A stretch of DNA of 47,705 nt, from contig JAHZHZ010000018.1 in assembly GCA_019419995.1 (NCBI GenBank), forward strand, positions 1 through 47,705, in the 5' to 3' direction. Shown here in pieces: positions 1-7,801 of the stretch; within the stretch, counting starts at the first letter, position 1, and the number at the start of each line of letters is the position of its first letter. The stretch comes from Clostridiales bacterium. GTDB taxonomy: Bacteria; Bacillota; Clostridia; Christensenellales; Aristaeellaceae. Position numbers and translations under genes: made by a program. The notes beneath the pieces were generated by a model that saw only the letters and a program-made list of their open reading frames with translations, ran no database searches and had not been told where the DNA came from.

Positions 1-5
1 ATGAT

Positions 6-533
6 ATGGCGATTGGCGAACGGATTCACTTTTTCCGTCTCCTGCGGGGGATGACTCAGAAATATCTCGGCATGGCGCTGGGCTTCCCGGAGAAGTCTGC
101 CGATGTGCGCCTTGCTCAGTATGAAACAGGATCAAGAACCCCAAAGGCAGACCTTACCGCCGCCTTAGCTCAGGTACTGGATGTCTCACCCCATGCCCTC
201 TCTGTCCCGGACATAGACTCCTATGTGGGGCTCATGCACACCTTGTTTACTCTGGAGGACAACTACGGGCTCAAGATCAGCGAGGTGGATGGAGAAGTCT
301 GCCTGAAGGTCGATGTGCGGAAGAGCAAGGACGCCGCCCGGCTGCATGAGATGCTCTGGGCCTGGCGGGAGCAGGCAGCCAAGCTGGAGGCCAGTGAGAT
401 CTCCCAGGAGGACTACGACCGCTGGCGTTACCACTACCCGGAGTTTGATACCACAGGCCACTGGCACAAGGTTGTCCCTTCTCAGGGGCTAAGCGATTTG
501 CTGGTGGAAGAATTTAAGAAAAACAAGGAGTGA
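6..533 (+). CDS. XRE-family helix-turn-helix regulator
   Basis: This 175-residue protein is probably a DNA-binding regulator of the integrated element. An N-terminal XRE helix-turn-helix covers about residues 3-62 (ERIHFFRLLRGMTQKYLG, then LAQYETGSRTPKADLT). The rest is a charged alpha-helical region with no recognised domain. The ATG at position 6 is used, but the window starts only five bases upstream, so the ribosome binding site and any earlier start cannot be seen. Proteins of this kind are common cargo on conjugative and mobilisable elements of gut Bacillota. Its GC content is higher than that of the two genes after it, so the three may have different origins. It ends just before the protease gene, whose ribosome binding site lies in its last codons, so the two are probably co-transcribed. 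Confidence 0.8.
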   Translation: MAIGERIHFFRLLRGMTQKYLGMALGFPEKSADVRLAQYETGSRTPKADLTAALAQVLDVSPHALSVPDIDSYVGLMHTLFTLEDNYGLKISEVDGEVCLKVDVRKSKDAARLHEMLWAWREQAAKLEASEISQEDYDRWRYHYPEFDTTGHWHKVVPSQGLSDLLVEEFKKNKE

Positions 534-538
534 AGAAA

Positions 539-1195
539 ATGTACTTTACAGACATTAGTTATGTTGTCCATCCCGTCGGTAGAGTTACTCCTAATGGTGT
601 CACTTTATTAGGAACAGCTTTTTTTATTAACCGAAGTGGATTGTTAGCTACTGCGGCGCATGTTACTGGAAACAACGATAGCGGCTTAGTTATTGTAATG
701 AACAAGGTAAATTCCATTCAGGATTACCAAGATACCTCTAATAACTCAATACGGTGTATTCCTGCTAAAATCAAGGAAATTAACCCTATTGCTGATGTTT
801 GTATTTTAGAAGTTTCTACTACTGTACAATCTAATTTTGTTTTGGATTCTACAGATTCACTTCAAGTAGGGGAATCTATAGCCGTATTCGGATATCCTCA
901 TTCAGATCATGGTAGAATGGTTCTGACCCAGCAAGATACATCTATCGGAGCAAAAATACTTATTGAATCAAGTGGTATAAAACTTAAAAACGTTATTTTG
1001 AACATCCAATCTCGTCCAGGTCAATCCGGAAGTCCTATTGTCATACCAGAAAAACGAGCTATTGCCGGGATTTTAATAGGCTCCTACGCTCCACAAGTTA
1101 ATGGTTCAATCAGCATAGGAGGAATTGACCCCCAAACCTTACATCAAACAACACATGCTATTTCAGCCGAATATATCAAGGAGATGTTGGAATGA
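539..1195 (+). CDS. Trypsin-like serine protease (cargo of integrated element)
   Basis: This is a trypsin-fold (S1/HtrA-like) serine peptidase of 218 residues. The triad is visible: His41 in LLATAAHVT, Asp86 in NPIADVCIL and Ser163 in RPGQSGSPIV. It has no signal peptide and no PDZ domain, so it probably works in the cytoplasm or at the inner membrane face. The start is set at ATG 539, because AAGGAG at 525-530 lies 8 bases upstream; a GTG at 530 would overlap that site. The gene shares an ATGA overlap with the membrane protein that follows, so the two are translationally coupled. Cytoplasmic trypsin-like proteases next to small membrane proteins occur in some anti-phage systems, but no specific function can be assigned here. 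The A+T richness suggests acquisition by transfer. Confidence 0.82.
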   Translation: MYFTDISYVVHPVGRVTPNGVTLLGTAFFINRSGLLATAAHVTGNNDSGLVIVMNKVNSIQDYQDTSNNSIRCIPAKIKEINPIADVCILEVSTTVQSNFVLDSTDSLQVGESIAVFGYPHSDHGRMVLTQQDTSIGAKILIESSGIKLKNVILNIQSRPGQSGSPIVIPEKRAIAGILIGSYAPQVNGSISIGGIDPQTLHQTTHAISAEYIKEMLE

Positions 1196-1650
1196 ACGAT
1201 ATTAGCGAAATCTTTAATGTTGATCCAAATTCTTGGATTGAATCGTTAAATACATATCAAAAAAATATTATCAATCGGTTATATGCACAAACAAATGATT
1301 ATGAGGTAGTTGCGAACACATGGTTAACAGCAACTATCCCTATGAATGTTCCTTTTGGAACACAAAAGAATCCTTCTATCTTTTTTGAAAAAGTTTTGGA
1401 TGAAATAGAAGCCTTTTTGACAGGAGACGAAAAATACAAGGATAGCAGACTCGCAATCTTAAAAGAATCTGGCGTTGTTCAAAGCTATGTTGTAGGCGGT
1501 ATATCCATTGCGCTTGCCCCTGTGCTGGGAACTTCTGCCTCTTTTTTAGCTCCTGTAATAGCTATAGTTTTACTTACTATCGGTAAAATCGGATTAAATG
1601 CATGGATTGCAACTCGCCGAGAAAAGAGAGAAAATAAAACGGAAGAATAA
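1192..1650 (+). CDS. Two-helix membrane protein partnered with trypsin-like protease
   Basis: I do not recognise this family. The 152-residue protein has a soluble N-terminal region (about 1-92, with Trp and Phe/Tyr-rich helices and an acidic stretch near 66-83). Two hydrophobic segments follow at about 94-113 and 116-138, joined by a short Gly/Ser turn, and the tail is strongly charged (TRREKRENKTEE). The helical hairpin resembles a membrane-anchoring or pore-forming effector, but that is inference. It starts inside the protease stop codon (ATGA, 4-bp overlap), which strongly links the two products in function. A strong terminator follows at once, so the pair closes the operon. Like the protease gene it is A+T-rich. 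Confidence 0.75.
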   Translation: MNDISEIFNVDPNSWIESLNTYQKNIINRLYAQTNDYEVVANTWLTATIPMNVPFGTQKNPSIFFEKVLDEIEAFLTGDEKYKDSRLAILKESGVVQSYVVGGISIALAPVLGTSASFLAPVIAIVLLTIGKIGLNAWIATRREKRENKTEE

Positions 1651-1657
1651 ACGCAAA

Positions 1658-1695
1658 AAAGAGCTACCTGACTTTCGCAAATCAGGTAGCTCTTT
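1658..1695 (+). terminator. Rho-independent terminator after protease/membrane pair
   Basis: A perfect 14-bp stem (AAAGAGCTACCTGA paired with TCAGGTAGCTCTTT) closes a 10-base loop and is followed by a T-rich run. It ends the element's last operon just before the junction with guaA. Confidence 0.9.
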
Positions 1696-1792
1696 ATCTT
1701 TGGAATAATGAAAGCTGTTGCCAAATCGTTGCCACGGAGGGGCTTAACCCCTCAAAAACCCAGTAACTACGGGCTTTTCCGGGTCTCTGAAA
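1696..1792. other. Attachment-site junction with GTTGCCA repeats
   Basis: This non-coding stretch lies between the terminator and the guaA stop. It holds two direct copies of GTTGCCA at 1717-1723 and 1728-1734, start to start 11 bp, about one helical turn. A hairpin with GAGGGG/CCCCTC arms is at 1737-1753. The spacing is what one expects of integrase arm-type binding sites. The core crossover is probably within or beside the last codons of guaA (GAGTGGGAATGA on the minus strand). The second copy of the core is outside the window, so this is an inferred attachment site. Confidence 0.5.
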
Positions 1793-3097
1793 TCATTCCC
1801 ACTCAATGGTTCCGGTGGGTTTGGGGGTGACGTCGATGAGCACGCGGTTGACACCCTTGACTTCGTGGGTGATACGCTGGGTAAGCTTATGGATCAGCGA
1901 CCAGGGTAGTTCCTCCACGGTGGCGGTCATGGCGTCCACGGTGTTGACAGCGCGCACCACCACGGGCCACTCATCGGCACGCTGGTTTTCGCGCACACCC
2001 ACGCTCTTGATGTCCGGCACGATGGTAAAGTATTGCCATACCTTGCCCTCAAGGCCAGCGTTTTTAAATTCCTCCCGCAGAATGGCGTCAGATTCCCGCA
2101 CGGCCTCCAGGCGGTCTCGGGTGATAGCGCCCACGCAGCGGACGCCCAGGCCGGGGCCGGGGAAGGGCTGACGGTAAACCATGCTGTCCGGAAGGCCTAG
2201 AGCTGCGCCCACAGCGCGCACCTCGTCCTTAAAGAGCATGCTCAGTGGCTCGACCAGTTCAAACTGCAAATCCTCCGGCAAGCCGCCCACGTTGTGGTGG
2301 CTCTTGACGGCCTTGACGGTCTTGGTGCCGGATTCGATAATGTCGGGATAGATGGTTCCCTGACCCAGGAAGGAGATGCCGTCCAGCTTGCGGGCCTCCT
2401 CCTCAAATACGCGGATGAACTCTGCACCGATGATATGGCGTTTCTTTTCCGGATCGGCCACGCCCGCCAGCTTGTCCAGGAAGCGATCCACTGCATCCAC
2501 ATAGATCAGATTGGCACCCAGCTCGTGGCGGAATACTTGCACCACCTGCTCCGGTTCGCCCTTGCGCAGCAGGCCGTGGTTGACGTGTACGCAGGTGAGT
2601 CGGTCTCCGATGGCACGGATCAGCAGTGCGGCCACCACGGAGGAATCTACGCCGCCGGACAGGGCCAGCAGCACCTTGCCGTCACCCACCTGGCGACGGA
2701 TGCGCTCCACTTGGTCGTCGATGAAATTCTGGGTGTTCCAGGTCTTGCCGCAGTGGCACTGGTCAAAGATGAAGTGGCTCAGGAGCTCTGCACGTGCGGC
2801 GTCGTCCTGGGGCCAGGCGGCAACTTTTTCGCCTCGGCGGGCGGCGTGATCTACTGCCAGCATTGGCACGTCCATGGCGTAGACGGCGTCGGAAGCGTCG
2901 ATGGACACGCCGTCCACCACTCGATTTTTGCCGCCGTTCAGGATAATGCCCCGGATGTTCGGAATGGCGCTGAGCTGTTCCTTGCTCAGGTCGTGGGGAT
3001 GAATTTCGCTGTAAACGCCAAGTGCACGAATTTCACGCGCAATTTTCGGGTTTTCCTCGCTGCCCAAATCCAGTACCAGGATAACGTCCTGCTGCAT
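1793..3097 (-). CDS. guaA: GMP synthase with truncated, catalytically degenerate amidotransferase domain
   Basis: GMP synthase makes GMP from XMP, ATP and an ammonia donor in the cytosol. The ATP-pyrophosphatase part is intact: P-loop SGGVDSS at about 147-153, the dimerisation domain, and the canonical C-terminus (KPTGTIEWE). The N-terminal class I glutamine amidotransferase part is abnormal. It begins normally (VILVLDLGSEENPKIAREI) and keeps the ILNGG loop. Where GICYG should carry the nucleophile Cys it reads MLAVDHAA, and roughly 70-80 residues including the His-Glu catalytic pair are missing. The protein resumes at FIFDQCHCGKTWNTQNFI. Length is 434 residues against about 510-525 for normal GuaA. 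ATG 3097 is chosen because AGGAGG precedes it by 8 bases. The enzyme probably uses free ammonia or a separate glutaminase; that is inference. Confidence 0.9.
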   Translation of the reverse strand: MQQDVILVLDLGSEENPKIAREIRALGVYSEIHPHDLSKEQLSAIPNIRGIILNGGKNRVVDGVSIDASDAVYAMDVPMLAVDHAARRGEKVAAWPQDDAARAELLSHFIFDQCHCGKTWNTQNFIDDQVERIRRQVGDGKVLLALSGGVDSSVVAALLIRAIGDRLTCVHVNHGLLRKGEPEQVVQVFRHELGANLIYVDAVDRFLDKLAGVADPEKKRHIIGAEFIRVFEEEARKLDGISFLGQGTIYPDIIESGTKTVKAVKSHHNVGGLPEDLQFELVEPLSMLFKDEVRAVGAALGLPDSMVYRQPFPGPGLGVRCVGAITRDRLEAVRESDAILREEFKNAGLEGKVWQYFTIVPDIKSVGVRENQRADEWPVVVRAVNTVDAMTATVEELPWSLIHKLTQRITHEVKGVNRVLIDVTPKPTGTIEWE

Positions 3098-3170
3098 GTG
3101 CTTTTCCTCCTGTATTTTTCCATAAAGTGTAGGGGTTCCAATCGCGCTTTCTGCGCGGGAAACACCTTTT

Positions 3171-3199
3171 AGTATACCGCGGGCTTGGGGACGCTGCAA
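3171..3199 (-). promoter_or_regulatory. Sigma-A promoter of guaA
   Basis: Reading the minus strand, TTGCAG (3199-3194) and TATACT (3176-3171) are separated by 17 bp. The leader to the guaA ATG is about 70 bases and contains a small CGCGC/GCGCG hairpin at about 3143-3157. It is too short for a purine riboswitch. Confidence 0.7.
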
Positions 3200-3370
3200 G
3201 AAAAATTTCATTAAGCCTTGCGAAAGCATGACGTACAGCTTGGGGAAAAACTGCCCACACTTTAACAGGGAAGGGCCAAAACCATGCCTTCCTTTTTACA
3301 TTTCCGAGATATACTGAATTTTGGGAAAATGCTCATGATGAGCGATAAATAATAGAAAGGAGTCGCTTAC

Positions 3371-5116
3371 ATGCTCAAACAGCTTGCAGGATGCGTGCGG
3401 GAATATAAGAAACCCACGCTCTATACGCTGGCGTTGATCGTCGTGGAGGTGGTGATCGAAGTATTGATCCCCTTCATTACCGCAGATCTGGTGAACCGGA
3501 TTCGGGCAGGGGCGGAAATGGGCGTCGTGCTGGGCATCGGTGGCGTGCTCACAGCCATGGCCGTGGTGTCTCTGGCCAGCGGCGGACTGGCGGGTTTTAC
3601 CTGCGCCCGGGCGTCGGCGGGTTTTGCCAAGAACCTGAGGCACGACATTTTTAGCAAAATTCAGACCTATTCCTTTGAAAACATCGACAAGTTTTCTTCC
3701 GCTTCACTGGTCACTCGCATGACCACGGATGTGACCAACGTGCAGATGTCCTATATGATGATTATCCGCACGGCCATCCGCAGCCCGCTTATGTTTGTGT
3801 TTTCCATCGTCATGGCCTACATCATGGGCGGGGCGCTAGCTACCACCTTTGTGATCGTAGTGCCGGTGGTCATCTTTGGCCTATTGTGGATTGCCCACAA
3901 GGCCATGCCGGCCTTCCGAAGCGTCTTTAAAAAGTACGACCGGCTGAACGAATCTATTGAGGAAAACGTGCAGGCCATGCGTGTGGTGAAGGGATTCGCC
4001 CGCGAGGAGTATGAAAAGGAAAAGTTTGGCCAGGATGCGGACAACATCCGTCGAGATTTTACTCGGGCGGAGCGCATTGTGGCGCTGATTCAGCCGCTGA
4101 TGCAGGCGTGTATGTACTTCAACATGGTCTTTGTGTTGCTGGTGGGTTCCCGCATGACCATTACCTCCGGGGGCCAGCTGGTGGATGTGGGCCAGATTTC
4201 CGCTATGCTCACCTACGGCATGCAGATTCTGATGTCGCTGATGATGTTGTCCATGATTTATGTCATGGTCACCATGTCTGCTGAATCCGCAAAGCGTATC
4301 TGTGAGGTATTGGCGGAACAGACGGCTCTGGCGGAGCCGGAAAACCCGGTGATGCAGGTAGCCGACGGCTCTATCGATTTTGAGGACGTGCGCTTTAAGT
4401 ATTCCGCCAAGGCAAAGAAATTTGCCCTGGATGATATTGACTTGCACATTCCCTCGGGTAGCACTGTGGGTATCATCGGCGGTACGGGATCTAGTAAATC
4501 CTCGCTGGTACAGTTGATTCCCCGGTTGTATGATACCACCGAGGGTTGCGTGAAGGTGGGCGGCGTGGATGTGCGCAAGTATAATATTGAAACCCTGCGT
4601 GGCGCCGTGGCCATGGTGCTTCAGAAGAATCAGCTCTTCTCCGGTACCATACGGGAAAACCTGAGATGGGGCAATCCGGATGCTACCGACGCGGAGATCG
4701 AGCAGGCCTGTAAATTGGCGCAGGCGGATGAATTTATCCGCACCTTCCCGGATGGCTACGATACTCACATCGAGCAGGGCGGCACCAACGTCTCCGGCGG
4801 CCAGAAGCAGCGGCTGTGTATTGCTCGGGCGCTGCTGAAAAAACCCAAGATTCTGATTCTGGACGATTCCACCAGCGCCGTGGATACCCGCACGGATTCG
4901 CTGATTCGCGCCGGCTTTAAAAGTTATATTCCCGAAACCACGAAAATCATCATCGCGCAGCGCGTGGCTTCCGTGGAAGACGCGGATATGATTCTGGTGA
5001 TGGAAAATGGCCGCATCGCCGATCTGGGCACCCATGACGAATTGATGCGCACCAGTGAAATCTACCGGGAAATCTATCAGCAGCAGACGAAGGGGGGGAG
5101 CGAAGATGACGCATAA
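3371..5116 (+). CDS. ABC exporter half-transporter, degenerate-site subunit
   Basis: This is a half-transporter of the multidrug/lipid exporter type (581 residues): an N-terminal six-helix domain to about residue 310, then a nucleotide-binding domain. Walker A is GGTGSSKSS at about 370-378 and the signature is NVSGGQKQRL. The catalytic Glu after Walker B is Asp (LILDDSTS, Asp499), and the switch His is Gln (IIAQRVAS, Gln530). With the next gene it therefore forms an asymmetric exporter in the style of TM287/288 or BmrCD, this chain giving the degenerate ATP site. ATG 3371 has AAAGGAG 8 bases upstream. The end of the gene overlaps the next start by 11 bp, so the two are coupled. The substrate is unknown; drug or lipid efflux is typical for the family. 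Confidence 0.92.
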   Translation: MLKQLAGCVREYKKPTLYTLALIVVEVVIEVLIPFITADLVNRIRAGAEMGVVLGIGGVLTAMAVVSLASGGLAGFTCARASAGFAKNLRHDIFSKIQTYSFENIDKFSSASLVTRMTTDVTNVQMSYMMIIRTAIRSPLMFVFSIVMAYIMGGALATTFVIVVPVVIFGLLWIAHKAMPAFRSVFKKYDRLNESIEENVQAMRVVKGFAREEYEKEKFGQDADNIRRDFTRAERIVALIQPLMQACMYFNMVFVLLVGSRMTITSGGQLVDVGQISAMLTYGMQILMSLMMLSMIYVMVTMSAESAKRICEVLAEQTALAEPENPVMQVADGSIDFEDVRFKYSAKAKKFALDDIDLHIPSGSTVGIIGGTGSSKSSLVQLIPRLYDTTEGCVKVGGVDVRKYNIETLRGAVAMVLQKNQLFSGTIRENLRWGNPDATDAEIEQACKLAQADEFIRTFPDGYDTHIEQGGTNVSGGQKQRLCIARALLKKPKILILDDSTSAVDTRTDSLIRAGFKSYIPETTKIIIAQRVASVEDADMILVMENGRIADLGTHDELMRTSEIYREIYQQQTKGGSEDDA

Positions 5117-7013
5117 AACCCAGCGCAAAACTGGTCGGAAGGGCTGCTTTGGGCGCATTTTGAAGATGCTGATTCAGAGCTATCCCGTGCTTGCGCCGCT
5201 GACGGGCTTCTGCATCCTCTTTTCTGCGGCCACGGCGGCCATTCCCTCGGTGTTTATTCAACAGGTGATTGCCGTCATTGAAAAATGGCAGGACGGCGGT
5301 GACTGGGCCGCCGCTCGGGCGGAGATCGTGCCCATGATCCTGTTGCTGATCAGCTTGTATGTTCTGTCCATCGCGGCCATCGCGGCGTATACGCAGTTGA
5401 TGGCCTATATGTCTCAGGGCTTTTTGTATAAGCTGCGCCGCAGAATGTTTGACGGCATGCAGAATCTGCCGATCAAATACTTTGATACCCACAAGCATGG
5501 CGATATCATGAGCCACTACACCAATGATATTGACACTCTGCGCCAATTGATTTCTTCTTCACTGCCGGCGTTGCTCCGCTCCGGCGTGTTGGTGGTGTGT
5601 GTTACCGCCATTATGATTTACTATAGTTTGTGGATGACCTTGGTGCTACTGCTGGGCGTGGCGGCCATGCTGTGGGTCTCCAAGAAGGTGGGCGGCGGTT
5701 CCGCCAAGTACTTCATTCGCCAACAGAAATCCATTGGCCGCACTGAAGGCTATGTTCAGGAAATCATGAACGGACAGAAGGTTGTCAAGGTCTTCTGCCA
5801 TGAGCAGGCCTGCGAAGCAGACTTTGAAAAAATCAATGAAGAACTCTATGAGGATAGCTTCCGGGCCCACGCCTACGCCAATATCCTCGGCCCCATCATC
5901 ATGAATATTGGCAATATCCTCTATGTGCTGGTGGCCGTGGCGGGCGGTCTGTTTATGATTTCCGGCCTGAAAAACATCAGCATTTCAGGCATGGCCTTCA
6001 ATATCAGCATTGTCGTACCCTTCCTGAACATGACCAAGCAGTTCACCGGTAATGTCAATCAGGTTTCTCAGCAGATCAACTCCATCGTTATGGGATTGGC
6101 GGGTGCGCAACGCATCTTTGATCTCATGGCAGAGCCAAGCGAGGTGGATGACGGTTATGTGACACTCGTTAATGCTCGCCGATTGAGCGATGGCAGTCTC
6201 ACTGAGAGCGAAAAACGTACCGGTCTGTGGGCATGGAAGCATCCCCATCAGGCGGATGGCACTATCACCTATACAGAGCTGAAGGGGGATGTGCGGCTGT
6301 TTGATGTGGACTTTGCCTACGAGGAAGGCAAGCCCGTGCTTCACGATGTGACTGTCTATGCGGAACCGGGTCAGAAGGTGGCTTTTGTGGGCGCTACTGG
6401 TGCGGGCAAGACGACCATCACCAATCTGATCAATCGTTTCTATGACATTGCAGACGGCAAGATTCGCTACGATGGCATCAATATCAACAAGATTAAAAAA
6501 GCGGATTTACGTCGGTCCCTGGGTTTGGTACTTCAGGATACTAACCTGTTTTCCGGTACGGTGATGGATAATATCCGCTACGGTAAGTTGGATGCTACGG
6601 ATGAGGAGTGCCGCAGAGCGGCGGTGCTGGCCGGCGCGGACGACTTTATCAGCCGTCTGCCTGCTGGGTATGAGACCATGCTCTCTAACAACGGGTCAAA
6701 CCTCTCCCAGGGCCAGCGTCAGTTGATTGCCATTGCCCGTGCGGCTGTGGCCGATCCCCCTGTAATGATTCTGGATGAGGCTACTTCCTCCATTGATACC
6801 CGCACGGAATCCATCGTTCAGCGTGGCATGGATAAATTGATGGAGGGCCGTACGGTATTTGTCATTGCCCATCGCCTCTCCACGGTGAAAAACAGCGATG
6901 TAATTATGGTGCTGGATCACGGACGGATTATTGAGCGGGGCAGCCATGAAAAGCTGATCGCCGATAAAGGCGTGTACTATCAGCTCTATACGGGTGCATT
7001 TGAATTGGAATGA
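5106..7013 (+). CDS. ABC exporter half-transporter, consensus-site subunit
   Basis: This is the second half of the heterodimeric exporter (635 residues). It has a basic N-terminus, six membrane helices and a C-terminal nucleotide-binding domain. Walker A is GATGAGKT at about 429-436, Walker B ends in the proper Glu (MILDEATSS, Glu558), and the switch His is present (VIAHRLST, His589). Its own signature motif is altered (NLSQGQRQL, Gln for Gly). The active ATP site thus uses this chain's Walker motifs with the partner's SGGQ. An insert of about 40 residues before the nucleotide-binding domain is usual for this subfamily. The start is ATG 5106, with GGGGGGAG upstream and an 11-bp overlap with the previous gene; an earlier in-frame ATG at 5055 lies deep in that gene and is unlikely. 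Confidence 0.92.
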   Translation: MTHKTQRKTGRKGCFGRILKMLIQSYPVLAPLTGFCILFSAATAAIPSVFIQQVIAVIEKWQDGGDWAAARAEIVPMILLLISLYVLSIAAIAAYTQLMAYMSQGFLYKLRRRMFDGMQNLPIKYFDTHKHGDIMSHYTNDIDTLRQLISSSLPALLRSGVLVVCVTAIMIYYSLWMTLVLLLGVAAMLWVSKKVGGGSAKYFIRQQKSIGRTEGYVQEIMNGQKVVKVFCHEQACEADFEKINEELYEDSFRAHAYANILGPIIMNIGNILYVLVAVAGGLFMISGLKNISISGMAFNISIVVPFLNMTKQFTGNVNQVSQQINSIVMGLAGAQRIFDLMAEPSEVDDGYVTLVNARRLSDGSLTESEKRTGLWAWKHPHQADGTITYTELKGDVRLFDVDFAYEEGKPVLHDVTVYAEPGQKVAFVGATGAGKTTITNLINRFYDIADGKIRYDGININKIKKADLRRSLGLVLQDTNLFSGTVMDNIRYGKLDATDEECRRAAVLAGADDFISRLPAGYETMLSNNGSNLSQGQRQLIAIARAAVADPPVMILDEATSSIDTRTESIVQRGMDKLMEGRTVFVIAHRLSTVKNSDVIMVLDHGRIIERGSHEKLIADKGVYYQLYTGAFELE

Positions 7014-7030
7014 ACGCATTAAAATAGATC

Positions 7031-7057
7031 GAGCCGAAGGAAGAAATCCTTCGGCTC
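7031..7057. terminator. Bidirectional terminator between ABC exporter and membrane protein
   Basis: GAGCCGAAGGA pairs perfectly with TCCTTCGGCTC across a 5-base loop between two convergent genes. T-rich sequence flanks it on the plus strand. Confidence 0.85.
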
Positions 7058-7093
7058 AATCTGTTTTCGGGAAAATTCCCTCTTTTTTCGAGG

Positions 7094-7714
7094 TTATTCT
7101 TTCGTTTCTGATTCCGGCTGAGGAGCAATTTTGGCAGCTTCCGGGGCAAGTTCCCGAAGACTGCCCTCAGGTGCCAGTTTTGTGGCAGCGTAGATCTGCT
7201 CCAACATGCCCCTGAGTTGCTTTTCGCTATAGAAGGCGCCGTTCATATGGTAGCGGCGGCCATCCTGCATCACCAGGGCAATTTCATGCACAGGGAAGAG
7301 CTTATTCTTGGGCCCGGCATTGGATTGATCCAGTTTGGAATAACCCAGATCCTCAATATAGCCATATTTTTTTAGCTCGGACAGAGGAAATGTCTTGTCG
7401 ATGAGTTTGATGTCCGTTTCACCCTGACGATAGATAAACATGGCCCGCTTGGCGCCCGCTGCAGGCTTGATATAGCAGGGGAAGACGATGCGCATCTTAT
7501 TTGCATCGATTTCCACGCGGGTAACGATATACATTTTGATATAGAAGAAGGCTAGTATGGCAATCAGGTAGCTGAATATGGAAAAACTGGCCATGTAGCT
7601 GTTGGCAGTGCCGTTAGCCTGGCGGATCAGGGAGACGATGGCGTCGCCCAGACACAGTACGCCCAGAACGTAAATAACGATAAATCCGGCGCGATAAGGA
7701 CGGTATTTTTTCAT
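7094..7714 (-). CDS. Small membrane protein of unknown function
   Basis: I do not recognise this 207-residue protein. It starts with a basic segment (MKKYRPYRAG) followed by two hydrophobic helices at about 9-30 and 43-65. A cytosolic beta-rich domain follows (VEIDANKMRIVFP, then EIALVMQDGRRYHMNG), which looks like a bacterial PH-type domain. The tail is charged and rich in Pro, Glu and Lys. The start is placed at 7714 and not further upstream because a good promoter lies at 7748-7776, which puts the earlier candidate ATG (7783) outside the transcript. It follows the tetR gene on the same strand but has its own promoter. Confidence 0.7.
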   Translation of the reverse strand: MKKYRPYRAGFIVIYVLGVLCLGDAIVSLIRQANGTANSYMASFSIFSYLIAILAFFYIKMYIVTRVEIDANKMRIVFPCYIKPAAGAKRAMFIYRQGETDIKLIDKTFPLSELKKYGYIEDLGYSKLDQSNAGPKNKLFPVHEIALVMQDGRRYHMNGAFYSEKQLRGMLEQIYAATKLAPEGSLRELAPEAAKIAPQPESETKE

Positions 7715-7747
7715 GAGTGTTTTCCCCCGCATCATCAGAATGAAATT

Positions 7748-7776
7748 ATTATACCGCGCTGGCAAAGAAAACACAA
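7748..7776 (-). promoter_or_regulatory. Promoter of the small membrane protein gene
   Basis: On the minus strand TTGTGT (7776-7771) and TATAAT (7753-7748) are 17 bp apart, giving a leader of about 27 bases. This promoter decides the start of the gene that follows. Confidence 0.6.
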
Positions 7777-7801
7777 GGGGCAAATGCTGCTACTTTCTGC
7801 A

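Larger units (their letters stand above)
1..1792. mobile_element. Right-hand end of an element integrated at the 3' end of guaA (partial)
   Basis: Everything left of the guaA stop codon looks foreign to the rest of the window. It holds an XRE regulator of the kind found on conjugative elements, two overlapping genes visibly richer in A+T than their neighbours, a terminator, and a junction of about 100 bp carrying short spaced repeats. The 3' end of guaA is a known target of tyrosine-recombinase genomic islands and ICEs, which leave the gene intact. The integrase and the other end are not in the window, so the type of element is not determined. The boundary at guaA is inferred from context, not from a visible second attachment site. 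Confidence 0.6.

Noticed and set aside
1192..1650. Holin or toxin-antitoxin component as an identity for the two-helix protein
   Set aside because: The helical hairpin fits, but the long soluble N-terminal part and the protease partner do not match known holins or toxins, so no name is given.
3098..3170. Possible purine riboswitch before guaA
   Set aside because: The leader is only about 70 bases and holds one small hairpin; the conserved loops of a purine or PRPP/guanine aptamer are not there.
2294..3172. Long plus-strand open frame of 292 codons across guaA
   Set aside because: It is antisense to a well-supported guaA, has no ribosome site, and its product shows no domain; it arises from the GC-rich codon pattern of the real gene.
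3881..5158. Minus-strand open frame of 425 codons under the first ABC exporter gene
   Set aside because: The plus strand encodes all ABC motifs in order. The antisense product is His- and Gln-rich, typical of a shadow frame.
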